From Acidobacteriota bacterium (lineage in GTDB: Bacteria > Acidobacteriota > Vicinamibacteria > Vicinamibacterales > UBA2999), in the NCBI GenBank assembly GCA_016184455.1, contig JACPCS010000122.1:1-37601 (forward strand): 37,601 nucleotides of DNA. Reading direction: 5' to 3'. Positions 14,603-23,667 of this stretch are shown one piece after another. A program made the translations under genes and the position numbers. How positions within the stretch are numbered: position 1 is the stretch's first letter; each line of letters starts with the position of its first letter. The notes under the pieces are model-generated. The model did no database searches and was not told the origin of the DNA. It saw nothing but the letters and a program-made list of their open reading frames with translations.

Positions 14603-17557
14603 TCAGAACGTCGCGCGGAAGCCGAGCTGCAGGATCCTCGGCTGGTACGCCACGTTGGCGTTGAAGGAGGGCCGGCCGTACTGCGTGCTGCCCTCGTTCA
14701 CCACGTACGAACCGTAGTTCCTGTGGTTGAAGAGGTTGAACACCTCCGCGATCCCGTCGATGGCCACGCGACCGACGATCGGGAACCGCTTCTGCAGCCG
14801 CATGTCGACGCGGTGGATCGGCTCGCCGACGAGGTCGTTGCGCGGCATGAGGGAGCCGTCGGCGCGCAGCCGCAGGCTCGGGGCGGCTCCACCCACGCCT
14901 TCATTGCGCCGGTCGACGCCGGTGGTCGTGACATAGCGCGAGCCGGATCCGAAGAAGTAGATCCCGCTCACCTGTACGCCGTAGCCCACTTCCCACAGGC
15001 CGTTGACAACGGCCCGGTGCCGCTGGTCGCCAGTCATCCCGAAGCCGCCGGCCACATACGTGCCGGCGTAACCGTATTCGCCGCCGAAGTCGGGCGCCAG
15101 GGCGAAGCCGATCGGCCGGCGCGCCACGACGCCATCGGGGCCGACGTACCACTGATCCCGTGCGGGCGTGGCGTCCTTGAACTGGGAGATGGTGTAGGTC
15201 GCGGTCGCCTGCCAGCGGTTGCTGTACCGCTTGGTCCACGTGAAGTCGGCGGCGTGATAGTTCGACCATCCCTCCAGCATCTCGAAGTTCACCAGTCCCC
15301 AGTCGGGGAACGGCCGGCGGCTGATGTCGTTGAACGGGTAGTTGGCGCCTGTCGCCGGGTTGTACGACAGATTGACGTTGATTGGGTACTCCTCGAGTCG
15401 CCCGCCCGTGTACACGTAGTTCGTCTCGAGCGACATCGCGTCGCCGATCTGTCGCTGGACCCCCGCGGAGGCCTGATGGCTGTACGAGGTGCGGCGGCCC
15501 GGATAGTTGATCTCCTGGTTCAACGTCCGCCGCACACAGCCCGGCACGAAGTTGACGTCGCACGCGCGCTGCAGCGCCTGCGCCATCGTCGGCTTCGGCC
15601 CGCCGAACTCGCCCTCGCCGCTCGGCCCGGGCCCGAACCAATTGGGGACGAAGTCCGGGCGGCCGTCGTTGAGAATCTGGTACTCGAAGAGCTGCTGGTA
15701 GAGACTCGTCTGCTGCACGCCGTCGTTGGCCCCGAACGCGAAGAACAGGCCGTACCCGCCGCGGACGACCGTCCGGTCATCGACGCGGAGGTTCATGCCG
15801 AGTCGCGGCGCCACGTTGTTCGTGTCGCGCGGCAGGTCGCCCGGCAGCCACGGCAGGAAGCGCACCTTCTCCGAGTTGGAGTTGCTGTCGATGTCGTACC
15901 GCAGGCCGAGATTCATCGTCAGGTTGTCGCCCATCCGCCAGTCGTCCTGCATCCAGGCCGAGACGTTGTGGCGGGTGACGAAGTGCGTGTAGCCGGTATC
16001 CGACAGGCCGTGGAACACCTGCGAGGTGATGGGCGCCAGCGGCGCCAGGTTCCACGTCGACGCGTCGTTCCACACGGGGAAGAGCGCCTCGACGTTGGCC
16101 GGCACCGGGCCGTTGCGCGCGTCGACCTGGCCCGTGCACCGCAGGCACCACCGGAACTCGAGCTCGTACCGGAAGTACTCGCCGCCGAGCTTCACGTCGT
16201 GCCGGCCGCCCCAGTCGTACGACAGGGTGAAGTCGTCTCGGAGATACTGCGTGTCCTGCAAGGTGTTGATCGCGTTCTGGCCGATGGTGAGGCCGCGCAG
16301 CTCCACGGTCACCGGACTCCCCTGAAGGACCGGGTGGAACGGGAAGGGCCCACCCTTCCACTGCGTGACCGGCTGGTCCTGCCGCTCGTACGCGGTGGCG
16401 CCGCCTCGGATCTCGTTCACCGCCCGGCTGCCGAGCACCTGGGTGAAGGTGGCGTTGTACAGCGGCGCCTCACGGCTGAGCGTCCGGCCGGTGGACGGGT
16501 GCACGGTCGAGCCTCCGCCGCCGAAGAACAGGTTGTCGTAATTCGAGAAGCGCACCGACAGGCGCGTCTGCGGCGTGAACTGATAGTCGAGCCGGCCGAG
16601 CACCTTGTGAACGGTGCTTGCGAATTCCTGGTCGATGTTGAAGCTCGGCCACGGCGTCGTGTAGATGTAGGTCTTCGGCTCGTGCTCGTATTCGTAGGCG
16701 CCGAAGAAGTGGATCCGGTCGCGCCGGATCGGGCCGCCGAAGGTGAGGCTCACCTGCTGATTGGAATACGGCAGCACGCGACTGGTGAAGAAGTCCTTGG
16801 CGTTGAAGTTGTCGTCGCGGAAGTAGCCGGCGACGCTCCCGGCGAAGGTGTTCGTCCCCGACTTGGTCACGGCATTCACCAGCATCCCGGCGGAGCGCCC
16901 CATCGTCGCGTCGAACCGGTTGGCCACCACCTCGAACTCCGCGATCGCATCGCGGCTGAAGCCGATCTGCTCCGCGTCGGTCTGCGAGTGGTAGTTGACC
17001 GTGATCTGCTGGCCGTCGACGTTGGTCTGCGCGTACCCCTGCCGGAACTGCACCAGCCCGCCCCCCTCGTTCCGGCGGGCGCCCGGCGCCAGCAGCGTCA
17101 GGTCCATCCAGTTCCTTCCGTTGATCGGCAGTTCCTGCATCTGCCGCGGATCGATGTTGGCGCCCACTGTCGAGCCCGTCGTGTCGACGAGCGGCGCCTC
17201 GCCCGTCACGGTCACCGTCTCCTGCACCGCGGAGGGCGCCATCTGCATGTCGATCTCGACGGTCTGACCGATCAGGATCTGCACGGTGCGGTTCACCGTG
17301 GTAAAGCCGGGGAGCTCGGCGGCGATACGGTAGCTCCCCACGCGCACAGGAAGCCGGAACTCGCCGCGGTCGTCGGTAACGGCGGTAAATGTATTGCCGC
17401 TCGCTTCATGTACTGCGGTAACGGTGACGCCGGGGAGAACTGCTCCCGAAGAGTCGGTCACCGCGCCGGCAAAAGTCGCTTCCTGCGCGAAGACCGCCGC
17501 AGGCAGCATCAAGACCAGGGAAACGAGAAGCACCGGCTTCAGGGCATCCGATCTCAT
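14603..17557 (-). CDS. Oar-like TonB-dependent outer-membrane receptor, copy 2
   Basis: The 984-residue protein has a signal peptide cleaved after LPAAVFAQ (residue 25), a CarboxypepD_reg-like domain at about 26-110 and a TonB-box-like ETVTVTGEAPLVDTT. The plug motif INGRNWMDLTLLAPGARR follows, and the barrel ends LGFRATF. The ATG at 17557 is chosen because AGGAGGG lies four bases upstream and the signal peptide starts there; an in-frame ATG at 17671 lies upstream of a good promoter-like sequence and is unlikely. A WCLRC motif and an ACDVNFVPGC pair are shared with the other receptors. The gene is tandem with copy 3, which lies upstream on the same strand. The 231-base gap between them contains its own promoter candidate and a repeat hairpin, so it is probably transcribed separately. 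The substrate is unknown. Confidence 0.92.
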   Translation of the reverse strand: MRSDALKPVLLVSLVLMLPAAVFAQEATFAGAVTDSSGAVLPGVTVTAVHEASGNTFTAVTDDRGEFRLPVRVGSYRIAAELPGFTTVNRTVQILIGQTVEIDMQMAPSAVQETVTVTGEAPLVDTTGSTVGANIDPRQMQELPINGRNWMDLTLLAPGARRNEGGGLVQFRQGYAQTNVDGQQITVNYHSQTDAEQIGFSRDAIAEFEVVANRFDATMGRSAGMLVNAVTKSGTNTFAGSVAGYFRDDNFNAKDFFTSRVLPYSNQQVSLTFGGPIRRDRIHFFGAYEYEHEPKTYIYTTPWPSFNIDQEFASTVHKVLGRLDYQFTPQTRLSVRFSNYDNLFFGGGGSTVHPSTGRTLSREAPLYNATFTQVLGSRAVNEIRGGATAYERQDQPVTQWKGGPFPFHPVLQGSPVTVELRGLTIGQNAINTLQDTQYLRDDFTLSYDWGGRHDVKLGGEYFRYELEFRWCLRCTGQVDARNGPVPANVEALFPVWNDASTWNLAPLAPITSQVFHGLSDTGYTHFVTRHNVSAWMQDDWRMGDNLTMNLGLRYDIDSNSNSEKVRFLPWLPGDLPRDTNNVAPRLGMNLRVDDRTVVRGGYGLFFAFGANDGVQQTSLYQQLFEYQILNDGRPDFVPNWFGPGPSGEGEFGGPKPTMAQALQRACDVNFVPGCVRRTLNQEINYPGRRTSYSHQASAGVQRQIGDAMSLETNYVYTGGRLEEYPINVNLSYNPATGANYPFNDISRRPFPDWGLVNFEMLEGWSNYHAADFTWTKRYSNRWQATATYTISQFKDATPARDQWYVGPDGVVARRPIGFALAPDFGGEYGYAGTYVAGGFGMTGDQRHRAVVNGLWEVGYGVQVSGIYFFGSGSRYVTTTGVDRRNEGVGGAAPSLRLRADGSLMPRNDLVGEPIHRVDMRLQKRFPIVGRVAIDGIAEVFNLFNHRNYGSYVVNEGSTQYGRPSFNANVAYQPRILQLGFRATF

Positions 17558-17642
17558 GCACCCTCCTAGGTTTTCAGTTACGACCGAAAGGACGAGGGCG
17601 AACAGGGACGCCTGAAATAAGCCGCGGGATGAGACAGGCTGG

Positions 17643-17671
17643 ACACTAGGACATTCGGTGGAGGGTGTCAA
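17643..17671 (-). promoter_or_regulatory. Candidate sigma-70-like promoter for receptor copy 2
   Basis: On the minus strand a perfect TTGACA (17666-17671) is separated by 17 bases from TAGTGT (17643-17648). This would give a leader of about 80 bases before the ATG at 17557. The -35 box and spacing are ideal and the -10 box is weak (three of six). It lies between the GGTAG hairpin and the gene, where a promoter is expected. Confidence 0.45.
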
Positions 17672-17680
17672 TACAGAGCC

Positions 17681-17783
17681 AGCCGGTAGCTGGTAGGCGG
17701 TAGCTCGTAGCAGCTCGTAGCCGGCAGCCAGTAAGCGGTAGCCCCTACGTGCGCTACCGACGACCGACTACCGGCTACAAGCT
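17681..17783. repeat. GGTAG-type repeat array, locus C, with hairpin
   Basis: Irregular GGTAGCTGGTAGGCGGTAGC-type units are followed by inverted units (ctaccgacgaccgactaccggctac). AGCCGGTAG at 17681-17689 pairs with CTACCGGCT at 17768-17776. The array starts just after the stop of receptor copy 3 on the minus strand, so it is placed as its terminator. The same arrangement follows receptor copy 2 at locus B. Confidence 0.65.
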
Positions 17784-17788
17784 GGGTT

Positions 17789-20740
17789 TTAGAACCCGAC
17801 GCGGAACCCGAGCTGCAGCATACGGGGCTGATAGGCGACGTTGCCGTTGAACGACGGCTGCCCGTACCGCGCGTTGCTCTCAACGGTGGTGTACGAACCG
17901 TAGTTGGCGTGGTTGAACAGGTTGAACACCTCGAACAGCCCGTCCAGTGTGACGCGACCACCGACGGTGACCCGCTTCTGGACTCGCGCGTCCACACGGT
18001 GGATCGGCTCGCCGATGATCGCCGCGCGCGGCGCGATGCTGCCGTCGGCGCGCAGCCGGAGCTCGGAGGCGGCGTTCACCCCTTCGCCGCGGCGGTCGAC
18101 GCCGGTGTTGGTGGCAAACCGCTCGCCGGACCCGTAGAAGTAGATGCCGCTCAGCTGGAAGCCGTAGCCCACGTCCCAGACGCCGTTCAGCACGGCGCGG
18201 TGGCGCTGGTCGCCCGACTGCCCGAAGCCGCCGCCGAAGATCGAGCCGGCGTACCCGTAATCGCCGCCCATGTCCGGCGCCAGCGGGAAACCGACGGGCC
18301 GCTGCGCCATCACGCCGTCGGAGCCGAGGTACCACTCCGGCCGCACGGGCAGTCCATCCTTGAAGAACCCCAGCGTGTAGGTGGCCGTCGCCTGCCACCG
18401 ATTGCTGAACCGCTTCGTGAACGTCAGATCGGTGCCGTGATAGTTGGAGTAGCCTTCGAGGTACTCGAGGAGCACGGCACCCCACTCAGGGAACGGCCGG
18501 CGGCTGATATCGCTGAACGGATAGTTCGCGCCCGTCGCCGGGTTGTAGGTGAGATTGGCGTTGTGGACCGTCTCCTCGAGGCGCCCGCCTGTGTACACAT
18601 AGTTCGCCTCGACCGACATCGTGTCCCCGATCTGATGCTGGACACCGACTGAGGCCTGGTGGCTGTACGGTGTCCGCCGCCCGGGATAGCTGATCTCCTG
18701 GACGAGGGCGCGCCGGACGCAGCCGGGCACGAAGTTGATGTCGCACGCCCGAGCCAGCGACGCATCCCAGCTGGGCCTCGGGCCGCCCCACTCACCCTCG
18801 CCGCCTGGCCCGGTCCCGAACCAGTTCGGGACGAAATCGGGACGGCCGTCGTTGGCAAGCTGGTACTCGAACCGGTGCACCATCGAGTAGCTCTGCTGGA
18901 CGCCGTCGTTCGGCGAGAACGCGAAGAACAGCCCGTAGCCGCCGCGCACCACCGTCCGATCGTTGAGGCGCACGTTCACGCCAACCCTCGGCGCGACGTT
19001 GTTGTTGTCGTGAGGAAGATTGCCCGGCAGAAACGGCATCAGCCGCAGCTTCTCCGCCTGCGAGTTCGAATCCCAGTCGTAGCGGACGCCGAGGTTGAGC
19101 GTCACGTTGTCCCCCACGCGCCAGTCGTCCTGCACCCAGCCGGCGAGGAGGTTGCGGACGATGTTGTAGTGGTGCTCCGTGTCCGACACGGCGTAGAGCA
19201 CCTGCGATGTGAGCCGCGAGAGCGGCTGCAGATTCCACGTGGACGCGTCGTTCCAGACCGGGAACAGCGATTCGAGGTTGGCGGGCGGCGGGCCCAGGCG
19301 CGCATCGATTTCACCCATGCACCGGTTGCACCAGCCGAAGTCGACCGCGAACCGGAAATACTCGCCGCCGATCCTGACGTCATGGCGGCCCCCCCAGTCG
19401 TACGACGTCGTGAAATCGTCGCGAACGGACTGGGTGTCCTGGAAGATGTTGAGCGAGTTGGCGCCGATGCTGTACCCCCGCAACTGGATGACAGGGGCGT
19501 TTCCGTTCAGCACCGGACGATACGGGAACAGGCCTCCCTTCCATCTGACCGAGGGGGCATCCTGCCGTTCGTAATTGGTGACGCCGACACGAATCTCGTT
19601 CACGGAGCGGTTGCTGAGCACGTGCGTGAGCGTGCCGTTGTACTGCGGCGTCTCACGCTTCCGCGTGCCGCCGGCCGAGGGGTGCGATGTCGCGCCGCCG
19701 CCCGCATAAAAGATGTTGTTGAAGTACGAGACGCGTGCCGTCAGCCGCATCTGCGGCGTGAACTGCGCGTCGAGCCGCCCGAGCACTTTGTGCACCTTCG
19801 TCGGGAACTCCTGGTCGATGTTGAAGCTCGGATAGGGGCTCGTATACGTGTAGGTCTTCGGCTCGCGCTCGTACTCATACGCGCCGAAAAAGTGCACGCG
19901 ATCCCGGCGGATCGGGCCGCCGAACGTCGTGCTCACCTGCTGGTTCGAGTAGGGGAGCACGCGGTTGGTGATGAAATCCTCGGCGTTGAACTTGTCGCTC
20001 CGGAAGTAGCCGCCGACCGAAGCGGTGAACGTGTTCGTGCCAGACTTGGTGACCGCGTTGACGACCATGCCTTGCGAGCGCCCCTGCGTGGCGTCGAACC
20101 GGTTGGCGACGACCTCGAACTCCGCGATCGCGTCCCGGCTGAAGCCCGGCTGCTCGGTGTCGGTCTGCGAGTGATAGTTGATGGTCAGCTGCTGGCCGTC
20201 CACGTTGGTCTGTGAATACCCCTGACGGAACTGCGCCATGCCGCCGCCCTCGTTCCGGCGCGCGCCCGGCGCCAGGAGCGTCAGGTCCATCCAGTTGCGG
20301 CCGTTCAGCGGCAGATCCTGCACCTGCCGCGGGTCGATGTTGGCACCCACGGTCGACGACGTGGTGTCGACGAGCGGCACCTCACCAGTCACCGTGACGG
20401 TTTCCTGCACCGATGAGGGGGCCATCTGCATGTCCAGCTCCGCCGTCTGGCCGATCAGGACCTGCAGCGCCCGATTCACCGTCGTAAAGCCCGAAAGTTC
20501 AGCCGTCACACGGTAGCCGCCGACGCGCACCGGGAGACGGAACTCGCCCCGCTCGTCGGTGACGGTGGTAAACGTGTTGCCGCTCGCCTCATGTACGGCG
20601 GTGATGGTGACGCCCGGCAGCACACCGCCGGTCGAGTCGGTGATGCTGCCCGCAAGGGTCGCCTCCTGCGCGAAGGCAAACACCGGCACGAGCAGGACCA
20701 CCAGCACGGTCAGGACCCCGCGAACGAACGCCGATTTCAT
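17789..20740 (-). CDS. Oar-like TonB-dependent outer-membrane receptor, copy 3
   Basis: The 983-residue protein has a signal peptide cleaved after VPVFAFAQ (residue 25), a CarboxypepD_reg-like domain (STGGVLPGVTITAVHEASG) and ETVTVTGEVPLVDTT as a TonB-box-like segment. The plug motif LNGRNWMDLTLLAPGARR follows, and the C-terminus is LGFRVGF. The ATG at 20740 is preceded by GGAGGG five bases upstream; eight residues of in-frame upstream extension lack this support. It aligns end to end with copy 2 and shares its residues around the plug and cysteines (WCNRC, ACDINFVPGC), so the two look like a tandem duplication that has since diverged mainly in loops. A weak promoter candidate, TAAAAT with ACGACA 17 bases upstream, lies in the 97-base gap to the amidohydrolase gene. 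The substrate is unknown. Confidence 0.92.
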   Translation of the reverse strand: MKSAFVRGVLTVLVVLLVPVFAFAQEATLAGSITDSTGGVLPGVTITAVHEASGNTFTTVTDERGEFRLPVRVGGYRVTAELSGFTTVNRALQVLIGQTAELDMQMAPSSVQETVTVTGEVPLVDTTSSTVGANIDPRQVQDLPLNGRNWMDLTLLAPGARRNEGGGMAQFRQGYSQTNVDGQQLTINYHSQTDTEQPGFSRDAIAEFEVVANRFDATQGRSQGMVVNAVTKSGTNTFTASVGGYFRSDKFNAEDFITNRVLPYSNQQVSTTFGGPIRRDRVHFFGAYEYEREPKTYTYTSPYPSFNIDQEFPTKVHKVLGRLDAQFTPQMRLTARVSYFNNIFYAGGGATSHPSAGGTRKRETPQYNGTLTHVLSNRSVNEIRVGVTNYERQDAPSVRWKGGLFPYRPVLNGNAPVIQLRGYSIGANSLNIFQDTQSVRDDFTTSYDWGGRHDVRIGGEYFRFAVDFGWCNRCMGEIDARLGPPPANLESLFPVWNDASTWNLQPLSRLTSQVLYAVSDTEHHYNIVRNLLAGWVQDDWRVGDNVTLNLGVRYDWDSNSQAEKLRLMPFLPGNLPHDNNNVAPRVGVNVRLNDRTVVRGGYGLFFAFSPNDGVQQSYSMVHRFEYQLANDGRPDFVPNWFGTGPGGEGEWGGPRPSWDASLARACDINFVPGCVRRALVQEISYPGRRTPYSHQASVGVQHQIGDTMSVEANYVYTGGRLEETVHNANLTYNPATGANYPFSDISRRPFPEWGAVLLEYLEGYSNYHGTDLTFTKRFSNRWQATATYTLGFFKDGLPVRPEWYLGSDGVMAQRPVGFPLAPDMGGDYGYAGSIFGGGFGQSGDQRHRAVLNGVWDVGYGFQLSGIYFYGSGERFATNTGVDRRGEGVNAASELRLRADGSIAPRAAIIGEPIHRVDARVQKRVTVGGRVTLDGLFEVFNLFNHANYGSYTTVESNARYGQPSFNGNVAYQPRMLQLGFRVGF

Positions 20741-20837
20741 GCAGACCCTCCTTGAGTCATCCAAAGCCCCCCGATAAGCACGTGGTGCTGTTTCCCGGAT
20801 AGGCGGGAGAGGGCGGGATTTTACTGCAACTACTCCC

Positions 20838-22286
20838 TTATGTCGTCGGCCGCCACCGCGCCCGGAGCGCGGCGCGGTCGACGCGGGCGCCGCGCAGGTA
20901 CACGTCGGCGATCCGGCGCGTATTCGAGACGCGCTCGAGCGGATTGGCGTCGAGGACGATGAAATCGGCGTTGCGGCCGGCGGCGACCAGACCGGTGTTC
21001 ACGCCCGCAATCTCGGCGGAATCGCGCGTGGCGGCGACGATCACTTCCATCGGCGTCATCCCGATCGCGACGAGCGCTTCGAGCTCGAGATGCGCGAAAT
21101 AGCCGATGCGGTGCCGGATCTGGCCGGTGTCGGTGCCGAGGACGACCCGGATGCCGGCCTCGCGCAGCCGCATCGCGTTGCGGCCGTCGCGCGCGAGCGT
21201 CCGGCGCGCCTCCTCCACCTGCGCAGGGGTCATCGCCGCGAGCTCCTTCGCGAGGTGCTCCTCGTTGTGCTGCGGCAGGTACGTGTCGCTGAGGAGCGGG
21301 TCGTCGAGCCATGTCGGTCTGCCGCCCCCTTGTGCATTCATCCATGCGGGCCGAACGAGCGGCGTCATCCACATGCGCGGCCGGTTGTTCTGGGCGACGC
21401 GTGCCCTCACCAGCGCGAGAATCTCGTCGTCCACTTCGTCGCCGCCGCGTACCGGGACGTGCACCCACCCTTCGACGCCCGCGCGCACGAGCTCTTTGGC
21501 ATCCGCCAGCGTAACGTTGTGGGCCGCGACGGGGATGCCCTGCCTGTGCGCCTCTTCCGCGATGGCGCGATAGATCGGCGGGGTCAGCTTCTTCGCGCGC
21601 CCATCGCGGTCGTCTGTCCAGATCTTGACGAACTCGGGCTTCATGAGTGCGTAGTCCTGAACCGCCGCCCGAGCTTCCCCGACGCTCGTCACGGGATACG
21701 GCACATCCGACCGGGACGGATGTCCCTGGGCGCCGGATCCCGGCCACGCGATCCCCGGACCCGCCGTGCGGAAGAGCGCGGCTCCGGGCACGACCTCATT
21801 CCGCATCCGGAGCGGCACGTCGCCCCAACCCGTCCGGCCGCCGCGCAGATCCGAGCGGTCGACGAGATCGGCGATGCCGATGGTCGCGCTGATGCCGTGA
21901 TAGGCAAGCCGCTCCAGGTGATCGATCAGGTTCTCGCGGGTGTACATCTCTTTCGACATCGAGGCCGCCGGCACGTTCTGATATCCGTAGTGCCCGTGGA
22001 CGTCGACCATGGCGGGCATGACCGTCTTGCCGGTCAGATCGACGCGCCGCGCGCCCTCCGGCACCGGCAGCGCGCCGCGGCGGCCGACGGCGGTAAAGCG
22101 ATCGTTCTCGACGACGAACACGGCATCTTCTATCGGAGCGCTCCCATCGCCTGTAATGAGCCGCGCGCCTTCGAAGACCGTGACGGATCCAGCCTGGCCT
22201 GTGGCGCCCTGCGGCGCGCACGCAGCGGCGGTCATGAGTGCCACGACGACCAGCAGCCCAGTCCCGATGCTCTGCTGTCGGCGCAT
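20838..22286 (-). CDS. Metal-dependent amidohydrolase, exported (probable lipoprotein)
   Basis: The 482-residue protein is of the imidazolonepropionase/dihydroorotase-like amidohydrolase superfamily and would hydrolyse a cyclic amide, peptide-like or related bond. Metal-site residues are visible: HxH at His97 and His99 (VDVHGHYG), Lys221 (FVKIWTDD), His256 (PVAAHNVT), His276 (GWVHVP) and Asp386 (LGTDTG). The N-terminus is a signal sequence ending in TAAAC at Cys23, a weak lipobox, so a periplasmic or membrane-anchored location is likely. The ATG at 22286 follows AAAGGAGG with ideal spacing; the 19 residues upstream in frame are just the ribosome site and REP element translated. The MFS transporter and a second amidohydrolase lie upstream on the same strand, suggesting a catabolic group. 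The true substrate cannot be told. Confidence 0.88.
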   Translation of the reverse strand: MRRQQSIGTGLLVVVALMTAAACAPQGATGQAGSVTVFEGARLITGDGSAPIEDAVFVVENDRFTAVGRRGALPVPEGARRVDLTGKTVMPAMVDVHGHYGYQNVPAASMSKEMYTRENLIDHLERLAYHGISATIGIADLVDRSDLRGGRTGWGDVPLRMRNEVVPGAALFRTAGPGIAWPGSGAQGHPSRSDVPYPVTSVGEARAAVQDYALMKPEFVKIWTDDRDGRAKKLTPPIYRAIAEEAHRQGIPVAAHNVTLADAKELVRAGVEGWVHVPVRGGDEVDDEILALVRARVAQNNRPRMWMTPLVRPAWMNAQGGGRPTWLDDPLLSDTYLPQHNEEHLAKELAAMTPAQVEEARRTLARDGRNAMRLREAGIRVVLGTDTGQIRHRIGYFAHLELEALVAIGMTPMEVIVAATRDSAEIAGVNTGLVAAGRNADFIVLDANPLERVSNTRRIADVYLRGARVDRAALRARWRPTT

Positions 22287-22301
22287 ATAACCTCCTTTGA
22301 C

Positions 22302-22341
22302 GTCCGTGGCGTCCGGCGGTGGGGTGCCCTTCAGGCGGACC
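22302..22341. repeat. REP-like element R4 (interrupted)
   Basis: The flank gtccgtggc and left arm GTCCGGC are followed by an expanded centre (ggtggggtgccc) and then a right arm TTCAGGCGGACC. It appears to be an element whose loop has been disrupted. It lies between the MFS stop and the amidohydrolase ribosome site, a typical REP location. Confidence 0.65.
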
Positions 22342-22364
22342 ATCGAGCCGGTGCAGTCGAACTC

Positions 22365-22393
22365 AGGTCCGGCTAAAGCCGGACACTACGTAC
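22365..22393. repeat. REP-like element R5 (perfect palindrome)
   Basis: GTCCGGCTAAAGCCGGAC at 22367-22384 is a perfect 8-base stem with a two-base loop, followed by the family flank ACTACGTAC. Together with R4 it forms a facing pair 24 bases apart. The MFS gene reads into it and uses the TAG inside CTTTAG as its stop, so its terminal VRSVRL is REP-encoded. Confidence 0.85.
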
Positions 22394-23656
22394 TGCAGCG
22401 CGTACGGCGTGCTGCCGCGCGTGCGGCGCTGGAAATCGGTACGCGCCGAGACGCGAGACGAGCACGCTCGCCGTCAGCAGCGCCCCGGCGAATGCGACGA
22501 GCGTCGCGTCGTACGAGCGCGTCACGTCGAAGGCCAGCGCCATGAGCACCGGCCCGAGGCCCGTGCCGAGCGTGAAGATCGCGAACAGATACCCGTAGAT
22601 CTCGCCGTAGACGCGCAGGCCGAAGTAGCGTCCCGTCAGGAATCCGATCACGTCGATCTCCGCTCCGAGGCCGAATCCAAGGGTGACCGCCGCGACCACG
22701 GGCGCCACGCTGCCGACCGCGCCCGTCAGCACGGCGATCGAGACCAGCGGGAGCATGAACAGGCCCGCGGCGACGTACGGCGCGAAGAGCCGATCCAGCA
22801 GATACCCCGCCATCACCCGGCCGGCGATCGTCGACAACCCCACCGCCGACAGCGTCGTCGTCGCCTCCCGCACATCGAGGCCGCGGTCGGTCAGCATCGG
22901 CACCAGATGGCCGATCATCCCGTTGACCGTCGTCACGACGAGGAAGACCGCCACGGCGAGCAGCCAGAAGGTCGATGAACGAACCGATTCGGCCACCGTG
23001 AGGCCGGGAAGCGCGGCATCGGGACGATCCTCCTGGTCACCACGGACACCGCGCGCCGGTTCACGAATGAACAGCGCGACGGCGGGAAACGCCACCGCAA
23101 ACGTGAGCGCGCCGAGCGCCACATACCCCGCGCGCCAGCCGTAGCCGGCGATGACCCAGCGCGCAAACTGCGGCACGAGCGTCGCGCCGAGGCCGATCCC
23201 CGCCATGGCAATGCCGAGCGCGAGCCCGCGGCGCTCGTCGAACCACGCCGAGACCGCCTTCGCGTAGGCCGGCGGCGCCTGGCCGACGCTCACGAACCCG
23301 CAGAATCCCGCGAGCGCGATGAACACGAGCGGCGACGGCGGCGTGAGCGCGACCGCCGCGGTCGCCAGCGCAAAGATCGGGATGAACGTCAGCGTCATGC
23401 GGCGGATGCCGAACCGGTCGATGGCGCGGCCCATGAACGGGTACGCGAGCGCCGCCAGCGTGTGGCCGACGAGCAGCGACGAGGAGAACGTCGCACGGTC
23501 CCACCCGAACTCGGTTGTGATCGGCCCAAGGAAGAGCCCGAACGTGAAGAAGACGATCGGACCGTTGGCCACCATCAGGCCGAGCGTAGAACCGAAGACG
23601 ACCCACCACGGAGATCGGTTGGTGGTTGGTGGGTGGTGGTTGGTGGTCGGGTTCAC
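22373..23656 (-). CDS. MFS transporter (monocarboxylate/oxalate-formate antiporter-like)
   Basis: The protein is about 427 residues with 12 predicted helices. The loop motif GRAIDRFGIRRM after helix 2 is the MFS motif A. The first helix reads VVFGSTLGLMVANGPIVFFTFGLF. The pattern resembles the MCT and OFA branches, which move organic anions; the substrate is inferred only from neighbouring hydrolases. A much longer open frame extends to 25567 but runs antisense through other genes, so it was rejected. The likely start is GTG at 23656, eleven bases after the stop of the upstream amidohydrolase. This start has no clear ribosome site, and about 13 of its first residues (PTTNHHPPTTN) are encoded by a tandem repeat. 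The first in-frame ATG would cut helix 1. The C-terminus is supplied by REP element R5. Confidence 0.82.
   Translation of the reverse strand: MNPTTNHHPPTTNRSPWWVVFGSTLGLMVANGPIVFFTFGLFLGPITTEFGWDRATFSSSLLVGHTLAALAYPFMGRAIDRFGIRRMTLTFIPIFALATAAVALTPPSPLVFIALAGFCGFVSVGQAPPAYAKAVSAWFDERRGLALGIAMAGIGLGATLVPQFARWVIAGYGWRAGYVALGALTFAVAFPAVALFIREPARGVRGDQEDRPDAALPGLTVAESVRSSTFWLLAVAVFLVVTTVNGMIGHLVPMLTDRGLDVREATTTLSAVGLSTIAGRVMAGYLLDRLFAPYVAAGLFMLPLVSIAVLTGAVGSVAPVVAAVTLGFGLGAEIDVIGFLTGRYFGLRVYGEIYGYLFAIFTLGTGLGPVLMALAFDVTRSYDATLVAFAGALLTASVLVSRLGAYRFPAPHARQHAVRAAVRSVRL
23617..23652. repeat. GGTTGGT-type short tandem repeat, locus E
   Basis: The plus strand reads ggttggtggttggtgggtgg then tggttggtggtcgg, a set of imperfect seven-base units related to the GGTAGNN arrays. 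It overlaps the 5' end of the MFS gene and encodes its Thr/Asn/His/Pro-rich N-terminus. Confidence 0.6.
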
Positions 23657-23667
23657 GGTTCGCAGGT

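Noticed and set aside
14600..17569. A plus-strand open frame of nearly 1000 codons opposite receptor copy 2
   Set aside because: Mirror frame of the receptor; His/Arg/Val-rich composition and no recognisable motif. The same holds for 18659-20215, 11272-13551 and 36118-37512.
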